From Sutcliffiella cohnii (lineage in GTDB: Bacteria; Bacillota; Bacilli; Bacillales; Bacillaceae_I): 64,000 nt of DNA. The notes below the pieces were generated by a model, which was given only the letters and a program-made list of their open reading frames with translations, had not been told where the DNA came from and searched no databases. The stretch is from positions 2,968,501 through 3,032,500 of the forward strand of contig NZ_CP018866.1 in NCBI RefSeq assembly GCF_002250055.1, given 5' to 3'. Of the stretch, positions 8,076 through 17,254 are shown in pieces; positions within the stretch are counted from its first letter, which is position 1; every line of letters starts with the position of its first letter. The position numbers and the translations under genes were made by a program.

Positions 8076-9408
8076 CCCCCAATTCTTTCACAAGTGTATC
8101 AATCTCATTTTTTGTACGTAGTTCAGTTACGGCAATTAACATGTGATTTTTCAAGTTTGGATCCGTTTGACCTAAATCATATCCTCCAATAATTCCTTTA
8201 GAGAGTAAATGTTCATTTACTTCTTCAATTGGTTTATTTAAGCGCACTACAAACTCATTGAAGAATGGTCCCGAAAACGCTATTTGAACACCGTGCTGCT
8301 CAAGCTGTTGTTTCGCATAATGAGCTTTTTGTATATTTTGGGTAGCCATATCTTTTACACCTTGTTTCCCAAGGGCTGTCATCGCAACAGATGCAGCTAG
8401 TGCATTTAATGCTTGATTTGAACAAATATTAGAAGTCGCTTTATCTCGACGAATATGTTGTTCACGCGCTTGTAATGTTAATACGAAGCCTCGTTGACCT
8501 TTTTCATCTACTGTTTGACCTACTAATCGGCCAGGTACTTTTCTCATTAATTTAGATGTTACAGCAAAGTAACCACAATGTGGTCCACCGAATTGTGTTG
8601 GAATACCGAATGGTTGCGCATCTCCAACAACGATATCTGCCCCTAGTTTACCTGGAGGTGTTAACGCACCTAAAGAAAGTGGGTTAGACGAAACAACGAA
8701 CATAGCTTTTTCTGCATGTACTATTTCTTCAATATCTTTCAGTTTTTCGATTTGTCCAAAGAAGTTAGGATATTGAACAAGTACTGCTGCCACGTCACTA
8801 TCCATTAACTCTTTTAAAGCGTCAAGGTCTGTTACACCGTCAACAGAAGGGACCTCTACTACTTCTACGTATTGACCACTTGCGTACGATTTTACAACAT
8901 CTTTCGATTCTGGATGAACTGCGCTAGAAATTAATACTTTTTTCTTTCGAGTTTGACCGCATGATAGCATTGCTGCTTCCGCCAACGATGTTGCTCCATC
9001 GTACATAGAAGAGTTCGCTACTTCCATTCCTGTTAATTCACAAATCATCGTTTGGAATTCAAAAATGGCTTGTAATTCACCTTGAGAAATCTCAGGCTGG
9101 TATGGCGTATAAGCAGTGTAGAACTCGGAACGAGAAATAACATGATCCACAATAACTGGCATGTAATGGTCGTATACACCAGCACCTAAAAATGATGTAT
9201 ATTGCTTTAAGTTTTTGTTTTGATCTGCAAGTTGCTGCAATTCCTTCATTAATTCCGTTTCAGGTTTTGCTTTTTTTATGTTAAGTTCTCCTTGAAATCG
9301 AACTTTTTCTGGAATATCAGCAAACAATTCATCAATTGATGTAACACCAATTGTTTCTAACATTTCTTTTTGGTCAGTCTCTGTCATCGGTAAATAACGA
9401 TGTTTCAT
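8062..9408 (-). CDS. gcvPA: Glycine dehydrogenase (decarboxylating) subunit 1
   Basis: The N-terminal half of the split P-protein, 448 residues, forming the heterotetramer with GcvPB. Family signatures include [31 protein letters not shown], the [17 protein letters not shown] segment and [18 protein letters not shown] [10 protein letters not shown]. It lacks the PLP lysine, which is in GcvPB, as expected for split enzymes. The gap to gcvT is 13 bp and an SD (GGGGGAAG) lies just before the ATG. Confidence 0.97.
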   Translation of the reverse strand: MKHRYLPMTETDQKEMLETIGVTSIDELFADIPEKVRFQGELNIKKAKPETELMKELQQLADQNKNLKQYTSFLGAGVYDHYMPVIVDHVISRSEFYTAYTPYQPEISQGELQAIFEFQTMICELTGMEVANSSMYDGATSLAEAAMLSCGQTRKKKVLISSAVHPESKDVVKSYASGQYVEVVEVPSVDGVTDLDALKELMDSDVAAVLVQYPNFFGQIEKLKDIEEIVHAEKAMFVVSSNPLSLGALTPPGKLGADIVVGDAQPFGIPTQFGGPHCGYFAVTSKLMRKVPGRLVGQTVDEKGQRGFVLTLQAREQHIRRDKATSNICSNQALNALAASVAMTALGKQGVKDMATQNIQKAHYAKQQLEQHGVQIAFSGPFFNEFVVRLNKPIEEVNEHLLSKGIIGGYDLGQTDPNLKNHMLIAVTELRTKNEIDTLVKELGDGNE

Positions 9409-9421
9409 GTTAGCTTCCCCC

Positions 9422-10525
9422 TTAATTTTTCGGACGTTTATAAAATGGAGTTTTTATAATCACTGCTTTTAAACGTTTCTTTCTCACTTGTACTTCTACT
9501 TCACGACCAAGCTCTGTGAATTCAGCTTTTAATAATGCTAAACCAATATTTTTCCCTAAAGTTGGTGATTGAGTACCGGTAGTAATTTCACCAATTTTCT
9601 CATCACCCACAAATACTTCATAGCCATGACGTGGAATTCCTTTATCAATCATTTCGATACCAACTAGTTTACGAGGTGCACCATTTTCTTTTTGTTCTTT
9701 TAACACTGCTTTTCCGAGAAAGTCTTCCTCTTTATTCGGTTTAACAGCAAAACCAACTCCTGCTTCAATTGGAGTAATGTCTTTTGATAATTCTTGACCG
9801 TAAAGAGCAAGATTTGCTTCAAAACGAAGTGTATCTCTTGCACCAAGACCAATAGGAAGTACACCCAATTCTTTCCCAGCTTCTAAAATAGCAGACCATA
9901 GTTTCGGAGCTGCCTCGTTTGAACAGTAAATTTCAAAACCGTCTTCTCCTGTATAGCCAGTTCTAGAAACTAATGTAGTTTCTCCAGCAACTTTAACACC
10001 ATCTATAAATTTAAAAAACTTAATTTGTGATAAATCAGTCTCTGTTAGCTTTTGTAATGTTTGTTCTGCTAGTGGACCTTGAAGTGCTAATTGTGCAACG
10101 TTACTAGAGATGTTTACTATTTCAACATCTTCCGTTATATGTTCTATTAACCATTCATAATCTTTATCTGTATTCGCAGCATTAACAACTAGTAAATAGT
10201 CGTTGTCCGCCTTTTTATATATTAATAAATCATCTACTGTACCACCATTTGGATAGCACATTGCTGTATATTGCGCTCCACCGTCTTTCATTGTGGAAAC
10301 GTCATTTGTCATCATTTTTTGTAAAAAGCGAAGACTTCCTGTACCTTTTACTTCAATTTCGCCCATGTGGGATACATCGAACAATCCAGCTTTCGTACGG
10401 ACCGCTTCGTGTTCTTCTTTAATACTTGAAAACTGGACAGGCAATTCCCATCCGCCAAAATCGATTGTCTTACCTCCGTACTCTTTGTACAGGTCAAATA
10501 TTGGAGTTCTACTTAATTGTGACAC
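9422..10525 (-). CDS. gcvT: Glycine cleavage system T protein (aminomethyltransferase)
   Basis: GcvT releases ammonia from the aminomethyl-lipoyl H-protein and transfers the C1 unit to tetrahydrofolate. Motifs include [11 protein letters not shown], the [16 protein letters not shown] folate-site segment and [19 protein letters not shown] at 10523-10525 is chosen as start (367 aa): an AAGGGGG SD lies eight bases upstream and it gives the usual N-terminus [17 protein letters not shown]. The frame stays open for 26 codons further, into the riboswitch terminator, but that part looks untranslated. Confidence 0.95.
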   Translation of the reverse strand: MSQLSRTPIFDLYKEYGGKTIDFGGWELPVQFSSIKEEHEAVRTKAGLFDVSHMGEIEVKGTGSLRFLQKMMTNDVSTMKDGGAQYTAMCYPNGGTVDDLLIYKKADNDYLLVVNAANTDKDYEWLIEHITEDVEIVNISSNVAQLALQGPLAEQTLQKLTETDLSQIKFFKFIDGVKVAGETTLVSRTGYTGEDGFEIYCSNEAAPKLWSAILEAGKELGVLPIGLGARDTLRFEANLALYGQELSKDITPIEAGVGFAVKPNKEEDFLGKAVLKEQKENGAPRKLVGIEMIDKGIPRHGYEVFVGDEKIGEITTGTQSPTLGKNIGLALLKAEFTELGREVEVQVRKKRLKAVIIKTPFYKRPKN

Positions 10526-10604
10526 AGATTTGGCCCCCTTCACATTTTTAAAAGATTTACATTTTTTAAACAATTTGATAGAGATTTTTGTTTCTTTGAT
10601 CAAA

Positions 10605-10654
10605 ACAAAAAAGGACAGAACCCCCCCTTGTAAAAGTGAGTTCTCTGTCCTTGC
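10605..10654 (-). terminator. Riboswitch-controlled terminator
   Basis: A GGACAGAGAAC arm pairs with GTTCTGTCC and is followed by TTTTTTGTTTTG on the minus strand. It lies between the second aptamer and gcvT and is the expression platform: glycine binding should prevent it forming. Confidence 0.88.
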
Positions 10655-10835
10655 ACCTGAAAGTTTACCCTATTCGAATCGAATAAAGGCTTTCCCCTTT
10701 GGTGGTTCCCTAATTATGGAACGCTCTCCAGAGTTGCGTCCAGCAAGAGTCTTTTTACCTGAGAGATTCACAAATAATTTGCTTGCTCCTTCGGTGCTGT
10801 TAAACTGACAGTCTCTCCCCTTGCCATCATTCGCT
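10645..10835 (-). promoter_or_regulatory. Tandem glycine riboswitch (gcvT motif)
   Basis: Read on the minus strand, the sequence has two glycine aptamers in series. The first starts at GGGGAGAGACTG and runs through AGCACCGAAGGAGCAAGC; the second starts after the CTCTCAGGTAAAAAGACTC linker region at GACGCAACTCTGGAGAG and ends at CTTTCAGGTGCAAGGACAGAG. CUCUGGAGAG, GCACCGAAGGAGCAA-type and CUCAGG/UCAGGU elements are the class hallmarks. It precedes the gcv operon, where in B. subtilis glycine switches transcription on. Confidence 0.95.
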
Positions 10836-10847
10836 ACATATTTAACG

Positions 10848-10876
10848 ATAAAATGGGTCATACTAGAATGTATCAA
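10848..10876 (-). promoter_or_regulatory. Candidate sigma-A promoter of the gcv operon
   Basis: TTGATA (10871-10876) and TTTTAT (10848-10853) on the minus strand are 17 bp apart. Transcription would start just before the first glycine aptamer. Confidence 0.55.
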
Positions 10877-11087
10877 ATTAGTAAATAAATATTTGTAACA
10901 TTCTATCGAATACTCACTATTATCCTACCACTTACACTAATAAAAAGGCAACAATAAATCCCTTAACATTTTTATTTTTTTATGACTATAAAGTTCGTCT
11001 TTTGTTCTTAGGAAACGATTACATATAAGCATATTATTAAATTTACAGCAAAAAAACACTATTTTTTTATAGAAAGGATGCTCTTCA

Positions 11088-12785
11088 ATGAATTTAGAAA
11101 TAAGCTTCGACTCGAGTTGGCAAGAAGATTTAATGAAAAGAATGGAGGATGATGGTCCTTGGTCGAACTTTGATTTATTTCAGCTTGCACTGGAAGCAGA
11201 GGAGCATATGGCGATTGAACAGTTTGAAGGGTTACAAGCTCCTAATTATTTACCAAACTTAACTCCATTGCCCCATCAATTAGAAGTAGCTAAAAAAGTA
11301 GTGGGTGAAATGAACGGAAAAGCAATTTTAGCTGATGAAGTAGGGCTCGGCAAAACGATTGAAGCTGGTCTAGTACTAAAAGAATATATGATTCGTGGCC
11401 TTGTAAAAAAAGTACTAATATTAGTACCTGCATCACTCGTTTCGCAATGGGCGATTGAATTAAATCAAAAATTTTATATACCTGCAATTGCCCAGAAAAA
11501 AAGCTATGTTTGGGAACAATGTGACGTAGTTGTTTCTTCTATTGATACCGCAAAAAGAAACCCTCATCGTGATATTATATTCGAACAACAATACGATATG
11601 GTCATTATTGATGAGGCTCATAAACTAAAAAATAATAAAACAAAAAACTATGAGTTTGTGCAAGCGCTAAAAAAGAAGTTTTGTTTATTATTAACAGCTA
11701 CACCTATTCAAAATAAAGTCGAAGAAATATTTAACCTAGTTTCTTTATTAAAGCCTGGACATTTAGGAAGCGAACAATACTTTGAGGAAATATTCAAAGC
11801 GAAAGAGAGAAAACTCGAAAATGATGAGTATTTAAAAGAGCTAGTGAATAAAGTTATGATACGAAACCGTCGTGGTGATACAGGTATTGATTGGCCCAAA
11901 CGACATGTGGAGTCTTGCATAATAGAATTCAACGAACAAGAACAACAGCTTTATCAAACAATTTGTGATTTAAAGCATAATGAAGAACTTCCTATTACGA
12001 GTCAATTTTCCATTTTGACATTGCAGCGAGAAGCGTGTAGTAGTCGAGAAGCCGTATTTTTCACATTAAAAAACATGGTTGAGCGCAAGACAAAAGAAGA
12101 TCCAAATTATGAAGTTCCAGCAGTACTTCATAATATAAAAGAAAAAATTGATGCAGTTTCAGAAAACTCTAAAGCTCAGAAAGTATTAGAATTAATCCAA
12201 AAAATTGATGATAAAGTTATTATTTTTACGGAATACCGTGCAACACAGCTTTATTTACAATGGTTTCTTCAACAAAATGGGATTACGTCTGTACCGTTCC
12301 GCGGGGGATTTAAACGAGGAAAAAAAGATTGGATGAAAGAGCTCTTTAAAAACAGAGTACAAGTATTAATTGCGACCGAAGCTGGTGGTGAGGGTATTAA
12401 CCTTCAATTTTGCAACCATATTATTAACTATGACTTGCCTTGGAATCCGATGAGATTAGAGCAACGAATTGGTAGGATTCACAGATTGGGGCAAGAAAAA
12501 GATGTTCATATTTATAACTTTGCAACGAAAAACACCGTGGAAGAACACATTTTAAAGCTATTATATGAAAAAATTCATCTATTCGAACGGGTTATTGGAG
12601 AGCTTGATGAAATTTTATCTAAGCTTGATATTAAAGATTTTGAAGATCAGATGGAAGACATTCTTCTTAACTCTAAGTCTGAAGGAGAAATGAAAATTAA
12701 AATGGAAAACTTATCATCGGTAATCCAATTTGCCGATCAGTTACGAAAGGAGTCACTAAATCATGCAGCAGCAGGAGATTCATAA
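11088..12785 (+). CDS. yqhH: SNF2-family helicase YqhH
   Basis: A 565-residue Snf2-like ATPase. The two RecA-like lobes are complete: Walker A DEVGLGKTIEAGL near residue 86, Walker B IIDEAHKL, motif III LTATPIQN, and in the second lobe ATEAGGEGINLQFCNHIINYD and the arginine fingers QRIGRIHRLGQ. Such proteins translocate on DNA and remodel or displace bound protein; the target of YqhH is not known. It has few extra domains, so it is a compact form close to RapA/HepA types. Its stop overlaps the yqhG start by 23 bp. The pair is divergent from gcvT, as in B. subtilis. Confidence 0.93.
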   Translation: MNLEISFDSSWQEDLMKRMEDDGPWSNFDLFQLALEAEEHMAIEQFEGLQAPNYLPNLTPLPHQLEVAKKVVGEMNGKAILADEVGLGKTIEAGLVLKEYMIRGLVKKVLILVPASLVSQWAIELNQKFYIPAIAQKKSYVWEQCDVVVSSIDTAKRNPHRDIIFEQQYDMVIIDEAHKLKNNKTKNYEFVQALKKKFCLLLTATPIQNKVEEIFNLVSLLKPGHLGSEQYFEEIFKAKERKLENDEYLKELVNKVMIRNRRGDTGIDWPKRHVESCIIEFNEQEQQLYQTICDLKHNEELPITSQFSILTLQREACSSREAVFFTLKNMVERKTKEDPNYEVPAVLHNIKEKIDAVSENSKAQKVLELIQKIDDKVIIFTEYRATQLYLQWFLQQNGITSVPFRGGFKRGKKDWMKELFKNRVQVLIATEAGGEGINLQFCNHIINYDLPWNPMRLEQRIGRIHRLGQEKDVHIYNFATKNTVEEHILKLLYEKIHLFERVIGELDEILSKLDIKDFEDQMEDILLNSKSEGEMKIKMENLSSVIQFADQLRKESLNHAAAGDS

Positions 12786-13563
12786 TTATTTAGAACGATA
12801 TTTCACTGCGAATAATTGCGAAATTATCGAAAACGAGCAACACCATTTAACCGTGCAACTGACGATTGAAATGGATAAAGAATTAATAAATCGCCCCTTT
12901 TACTGGCATTATTTAGAGAAAACAGGTGGCGTTCCGAATCCAATGAAATTGACGCTAATAACGAATCAAAATGAAGCACCTGATGATATTAAAGGAGATG
13001 TCGTTCATTTCGGCTCTCCTCGCCTTCGTCAAATTTTTGAATCAACGAGAAAATTAGGTAACTACATTCGTCTTTATGAACATGTAAAAACAGTCCCACC
13101 TAACGGACATTTAGCACTACACCCTTGGTTAAATGTAAACTTGAAAATATCATATAAATGTGACCGTAAAAAAGATATGTTGAAATCTCTTGGCATCCAT
13201 TTAATTTCCGGAGCAATTGTCGAACAATTCCAAGAAAAGATGAAAAACATTAGTGTAACTCCAAAAATTCCGGACTTTTGTTTTACGATGTCACCAATCA
13301 TTAAACCGCAAAGTGGGCTATCAAGATTGGAGCATTACGTAAGAGGGTTTATTGCTAGCGATGATCATACATGGGCAGAAGAGGCACGTGAAAGATGGCA
13401 AAAGGATTTGAATTTACTCAATCACTTTTACGAGAATTTGGAGGAAAAGCCTGAAGTATACGAAACGGAAATGATCGCATTACAGGAACAATATGAACCA
13501 AAAATAGAAGTAGAAATTATTAATGGTGGGCTATTTTACTTAACACAGAATTTTATTAAATAA
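12763..13563 (+). CDS. yqhG: YqhG family protein
   Basis: A 266-residue soluble protein of unknown function, recognised by size, sequence style and position after yqhH. It begins MQQQEIHNYLERYFTANNCEII, has a NRPFYWHYLEKTGG segment and a GLSRLEHYVRGFI segment. The overlap with yqhH by 23 bp implies coupled translation and perhaps a shared role. In B. subtilis sinI and sinR follow on the far side; here a membrane protein gene on the other strand follows instead. Confidence 0.88.
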   Translation: MQQQEIHNYLERYFTANNCEIIENEQHHLTVQLTIEMDKELINRPFYWHYLEKTGGVPNPMKLTLITNQNEAPDDIKGDVVHFGSPRLRQIFESTRKLGNYIRLYEHVKTVPPNGHLALHPWLNVNLKISYKCDRKKDMLKSLGIHLISGAIVEQFQEKMKNISVTPKIPDFCFTMSPIIKPQSGLSRLEHYVRGFIASDDHTWAEEARERWQKDLNLLNHFYENLEEKPEVYETEMIALQEQYEPKIEVEIINGGLFYLTQNFIK

Positions 13564-13920
13564 AAACAATAACAGGGCTGTCCAAAAAATGAGTATCGAC
13601 TGATTTTTTGGACCCTTTTTTATGTTAAATCCAGTAATAAATCCAACTAAATGGAGACAAGTTACATATGAATAACTAGCAATTGCAAAAATGGATAGTA
13701 TTTTTACTAACCTAGTATTAGGTATTTGTTTTCTAATAAGAAAAATGAGTAGAAGGAAAGATAGAGTAATTTTTATAATTAAAAATAAATATGGATTGTG
13801 GGTGAATAGGAGTGACATAAGCGGATTGGCCTCTTCGATCATATTAAATTTCAACCCAATAAAAGTGAGAACTCCATCTATGCCGTTTAATATTAATAAA
13901 CTTAAAAATAATCCGTACAT
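13540..13920 (-). CDS. DUF5658-like small membrane protein
   Basis: A 126-residue protein with four hydrophobic segments. The start LNGIDGVLTFIGL followed by EEANPLM is the mark of the DUF5658 group, whose role is unknown. A GAGGTGA SD precedes the ATG. The last two dozen codons run through the yqhG terminator hairpin and end 24 bp inside yqhG on the opposite strand. The family domain probably ends near HLVGFITGFNIK, so the tail may be an accidental extension after loss of the original stop. Confidence 0.75.
   Translation of the reverse strand: MYGLFLSLLILNGIDGVLTFIGLKFNMIEEANPLMSLLFTHNPYLFLIIKITLSFLLLIFLIRKQIPNTRLVKILSIFAIASYSYVTCLHLVGFITGFNIKKGPKNQSILIFWTALLLFLFNKILC
13576..13622 (+). terminator. 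Terminator of yqhH-yqhG
   Basis: Perfect arms GTCCAAAAAA (13580-13589) and TTTTTTGGAC (13604-13613) precede CCTTTTTTAT, 17 bp after yqhG. Confidence 0.88.
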
Positions 13921-13950
13921 AGTTCACCTCTTTTTTTCTTTCTATTCATT

Positions 13951-13966
13951 GTTCTTAATTAAGAAC
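13951..13966. promoter_or_regulatory. Perfect 16-bp palindrome, possible operator
   Basis: GTTCTTAATTAAGAAC is a perfect palindrome about 30 bp upstream of the DUF5658-like gene and between it and the divergent CuA lipoprotein gene. This position suits a dimeric repressor; no known consensus was recognised. Confidence 0.5.
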
Positions 13967-14036
13967 GATTGTAACGTATTAACTTGAATTTATCCAGATG
14001 TCGTTCGTAAATAAGAAATATTTCATCCTTTAAAAA

Positions 14037-14066
14037 TCGACACCGTCTCTTATTTTCCGTTATAAT
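14037..14066 (+). promoter_or_regulatory. Sigma-A promoter of the CuA lipoprotein gene
   Basis: TCGACA (14037-14042), an 18-bp spacer and a perfect TATAAT (14061-14066) lie 45 bp before the start codon. Confidence 0.7.
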
Positions 14067-14110
14067 GTGTGTGATAAACATAATAAATTTATTAGAGAGG
14101 CATTGCGATT

Positions 14111-14494
14111 ATGAAAAAACTTTTCTTTATTACTACTATTCTATTTCTTCTTATTTTATCCAGTTGTGGGCAGTCTAATACTATTACAACTGACGAAATA
14201 GTAGAAGTAGATAGAGAGATAACCATTACAGGTTATACCGGACCGGACATCGAAGATTTTCGATTTGAACCAGAGGAAATCGTACTAAAAAAAGGAGAAA
14301 CAGTAAAATTCACCTTAAAAACTGACAATAACGTTTCTCACGGTATACAGTTTCATGGGACTAAGCTCATTCTTTCAGAAAGAGCTCCAGAAGTTTATAC
14401 CGCAAACGAAGTTGGTGAATACAAAGGACTTTGTACAAAACTATGCGGTATCGGACATGCAACAATGACAATTTCGTTAATTGTAGAAGAATAA
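14111..14494 (+). CDS. CuA-type cupredoxin lipoprotein
   Basis: A 127-residue lipoprotein with a signal peptide and lipobox LSSC (Cys19), followed by one cupredoxin domain. The copper ligands of a binuclear CuA centre are all present: H77 in VSHGIQF, then C108, C112, H116 and M119 in CTKLCGIGHATM, the same C-x3-C-x3-H-x2-M spacing as cytochrome oxidase subunit II. It lacks the two membrane helices of subunit II and no oxidase genes are nearby. It may be an outer-surface electron carrier or a copper chaperone. The gene has its own promoter and terminator. Confidence 0.88.
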   Translation: MKKLFFITTILFLLILSSCGQSNTITTDEIVEVDREITITGYTGPDIEDFRFEPEEIVLKKGETVKFTLKTDNNVSHGIQFHGTKLILSERAPEVYTANEVGEYKGLCTKLCGIGHATMTISLIVEE

Positions 14495-14499
14495 GTTTT

Positions 14500-14531
14500 A
14501 ACCCTTACTTGTAGGAAGTGAGGGTTTTTCG
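14500..14531 (+). terminator. Terminator of the CuA lipoprotein gene
   Basis: ACCCTTACTT (14501-14510) pairs with AAGTGAGGGT (14516-14525), one G-T pair, and TTTT follows. Confidence 0.85.
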
Positions 14532-14556
14532 CTTGTAAAAATACAGATTATGATAT

Positions 14557-14584
14557 TTGTATAACCTATAAAAACCGCTATACT
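14557..14584 (+). promoter_or_regulatory. Sigma-A promoter of lytST-like operon
   Basis: TTGTAT (14557-14562) and TATACT (14579-14584) are 16 bp apart, 40 bp before the kinase start. Confidence 0.6.
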
Positions 14585-14623
14585 ATTATTAAAATAATTG
14601 AAGAGTATTAAAGGAGATTTCCT

Positions 14624-16378
14624 ATGTTCGAGCTATTAATTACAATGGTAGAAAGGTTAGGAATTATCGTAACCATCGCCTTTATCCTAACCCGATTCAC
14701 TTTTTTTAGAGGAATGATATACCAAGATGAACTAAATCGAAAGCAACAATACATTGCCATTCTTTTCTTCGGCTTCTTCGGTATTATCGGAACCTATACA
14801 GGCTTAAGTTTAAGTACGGAAAGTTTACAGTTTAGCCGCTGGACCTCCGATCTTTCTACTGATGAAGCAATAGCAAATTCACGGGTAATTGGTGTTGTGT
14901 TAGCAGGTCTCTTAGGTGGATATAAAGTTGGTATAGGCGCTGGACTTATTGCAGGAATACATCGTTTTACGTTAGGTGGGTTTACTGCCTTTGCATGCGG
15001 TTTTGCTACAATTATCGCTGGAGTACTTTCCAGTTACTTTTATCGAAAAAATAAACATGTTAAATTACGTTCTGCCTTCATTATTGCAGCTTTTGCAGAA
15101 GGTATTCAAATGCTGGTAATTCTTCTCTTAGCCCGACCATTTGAACAGGCATGGACTTTAGTTAATATCATCGGGATTCCAATGATTATTGCGAACGGTC
15201 TTGGTTGTGCTCTTTTCCTTATGATTATAAAAAGTGTCATTAACGAAGAAGAAAAGGCAGGAGCTATGCAAGCACAAAAAACGTTACGAATTGCCGATAA
15301 AACGATTTCCCATTTAAAAAATGGACTCCACCTTCATTCGGCCCAAGCAGTATGTCAAATTATTCACGAAGAATTAAAAGCAAAAGCAGTTTCAATAACG
15401 AATACAACGGAAATATTAGCTCACGTAGGAGATGGAGATGATCATCATCGTGCAAAAATGCCCATCCAAACTCAGATTACAGTAGATACTATTCGTCAAG
15501 GTAAAATAATTGTTGCAACAAAAGAACAAATTCATTGTCGAGAAGCGCATTGTCCATTAGGAGCTGTAATAGTCGCACCATTAAAACAGCGTGGAAAAAC
15601 GATTGGAACGTTAAAATTTTATTTTGGCTCGCAAAAAGAAATTACACCTGTCATCATGGAGCTTATTACAGGATTAAGTGCTCTGTTAAGTAATCAGCTA
15701 GAGGTTGCGGAGGCGGACAAGGCATATCAACTTGCTAAAGAGGCAGAAATTAATGCGTTACAAGCACAAATTAGTCCACATTTCCTTTTTAATACACTTA
15801 ACACCATTTTATCTTTAGTTCGCATTAATCCTGACAAAGCTCGAAAGTTACTCGTATCGCTCTCGCATTTTTTACGGCAAAATCTTTCAGCAACAACACA
15901 AACTAAAACAACGCTTGAGCAAGAATTAAAACATGTGAAAGCTTATTTAGCGATAGAATCGACTAGATTTTCGAATAAACTTACCGTTTCATATAAAATA
16001 GAAGAGGAAGCATTACAATCTCTCATCCCTCCTCTTACTCTTCAGCCACTTGTAGAAAATGCGATTAAGCATGGGATGAAGGAAAAAGAGAATGACTATA
16101 ACGTTTCTATATGTATTGAAAGAGTTAAGGATAACGTTATCGTTGAAGTAAAAGATAATGGCAACGGAATGACAAAAGAACGATTAAAGGAAATTGGTAC
16201 TACACCGATAGAGTCTGTTACAGGTAGTGGAGTTGCTTTATATAATGTAAATCGCCGTCTCACATTTTGTTATGGTGATGATTCAGCTTTGAAAATTATA
16301 AGTGAAGAAAATAAAGGTACGGAAATTTCCTTTTCTATTCCCTATGCGGAGGTGCAAAATAGTGGACCAAAAAATTAA
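14624..16378 (+). CDS. lytS: LytS-type sensor histidine kinase
   Basis: A 584-residue membrane sensor. Residues 1-200 form the 5TM-5TMR_LYT domain with GLLGGYKVGIGAGLIAGIHRFTLGG-like turns; a GAF domain follows (about 225-365, with a Cys pair around CREAHCPLG); then the LytS-type kinase with the phosphorylated His386 in ISPHFLFNTLN and ATP-binding N-box and G-box (VENAIKHG, DNGNGM). Family members in Bacillus and E. coli (LytS, BtsS) sense pyruvate or related signals. It overlaps the response regulator gene, and a CstA-type transporter follows. Confidence 0.93.
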   Translation: MFELLITMVERLGIIVTIAFILTRFTFFRGMIYQDELNRKQQYIAILFFGFFGIIGTYTGLSLSTESLQFSRWTSDLSTDEAIANSRVIGVVLAGLLGGYKVGIGAGLIAGIHRFTLGGFTAFACGFATIIAGVLSSYFYRKNKHVKLRSAFIIAAFAEGIQMLVILLLARPFEQAWTLVNIIGIPMIIANGLGCALFLMIIKSVINEEEKAGAMQAQKTLRIADKTISHLKNGLHLHSAQAVCQIIHEELKAKAVSITNTTEILAHVGDGDDHHRAKMPIQTQITVDTIRQGKIIVATKEQIHCREAHCPLGAVIVAPLKQRGKTIGTLKFYFGSQKEITPVIMELITGLSALLSNQLEVAEADKAYQLAKEAEINALQAQISPHFLFNTLNTILSLVRINPDKARKLLVSLSHFLRQNLSATTQTKTTLEQELKHVKAYLAIESTRFSNKLTVSYKIEEEALQSLIPPLTLQPLVENAIKHGMKEKENDYNVSICIERVKDNVIVEVKDNGNGMTKERLKEIGTTPIESVTGSGVALYNVNRRLTFCYGDDSALKIISEENKGTEISFSIPYAEVQNSGPKN

Positions 16379-17093
16379 AATACTCGTAGTCGATGATGAA
16401 CCATATAGTCGTGAGGAATTAAAACATTTATTGAGCTTATTTCCTTCTACTCACATAGTTGGCGAAGCAGATTCTGGTGAGAGTGCTATTATGAAAACAA
16501 TGCAACATCAACCAGATGTAGTCTTTCTAGATGTTGAGATGCCTAAGATGGATGGGATGACTGCAGCAAAATCGTTAATGGAGCTCAAAAAGCCGCCACT
16601 AATTGTGTTTGCAACTGCTTATCCACAATTCGCTGTCGAAGCGTTTCGATTTAACGCAATGGATTATTTACTTAAGCCTTTTGATGAAGAACAGCTGAAG
16701 GAAACGATTAACCGATTGGAACAACACTATCGTTCTATTGAAAAACAAGATGTTTCCAGGCCTACTGGAAAGCTAGCAGTAGAATGTGATGGAGAAATAT
16801 TTTATCTTGAACCTAAAGAGATACTATATATATCTCGCGAAGAAAAACTGACAAAAATAGTAACAAAAAATAAAGAATTTGAAACAAAGACTCCATTAAA
16901 AGACTTAGAAACGAGACTAGTCACGTTTGGGTTCTTTCGAATTCATAAAAGCTTCCTCGTTAACTTGCACTATGTTTCAAGGTTGACTCCGTGGTTTAAT
17001 GGAGCATACCAATTAGAGCTAGATGGTCGAGAAGAGCAGCTTTCTGTTAGTAGAAACTATGTAAAAGCGTTAAGAAAAAGGTTAGAAATATAA
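16362..17093 (+). CDS. lytT: LytTR-type response regulator
   Basis: A 243-residue regulator. The receiver domain has ILVVDDEPYS and the phosphoacceptor D57 in VFLDVEMPKMDGM; the C-terminal LytTR DNA-binding domain spans about residues 140-240, with FFRIHKSFLVNLHYV and LSVSRNYVKALRKRL. The start is GTG at 16362, eight bases after a GGAGGTG SD; a longer upstream frame exists but is unsupported. The gene overlaps lytS by 17 bp, so the pair is co-translated. The likely target is the cstA-like gene 160 bp downstream. Confidence 0.93.
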   Translation: MDQKIKILVVDDEPYSREELKHLLSLFPSTHIVGEADSGESAIMKTMQHQPDVVFLDVEMPKMDGMTAAKSLMELKKPPLIVFATAYPQFAVEAFRFNAMDYLLKPFDEEQLKETINRLEQHYRSIEKQDVSRPTGKLAVECDGEIFYLEPKEILYISREEKLTKIVTKNKEFETKTPLKDLETRLVTFGFFRIHKSFLVNLHYVSRLTPWFNGAYQLELDGREEQLSVSRNYVKALRKRLEI

Positions 17094-17199
17094 GCCGTAT
17101 CTGTTTATTACTTTTTGCATGTTAATTGTATTTTTGAACATATTAAACTAATATTTCTACCTGTTAATCAAAATCCCTCCCTATTATCTCTTATTTATT

Positions 17200-17223
17200 T
17201 ATACTAAATGTAAACGCATTCAT
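17200..17223 (+). promoter_or_regulatory. cstA promoter -10 box with overlapping cre site
   Basis: TATACT (17200-17205) is a good -10 box, but the -35 position (CTCCCT) is poor, as in activator-dependent promoters. ATGTAAACGCATTCAT (17208-17223) fits the CcpA cre consensus WTGNAANCGNWNNCWW at every fixed position and covers the expected start point, so CcpA should repress. Confidence 0.7.
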
Positions 17224-17254
17224 TCATTTGATAGATAACAAAGGAGGAATTTTC

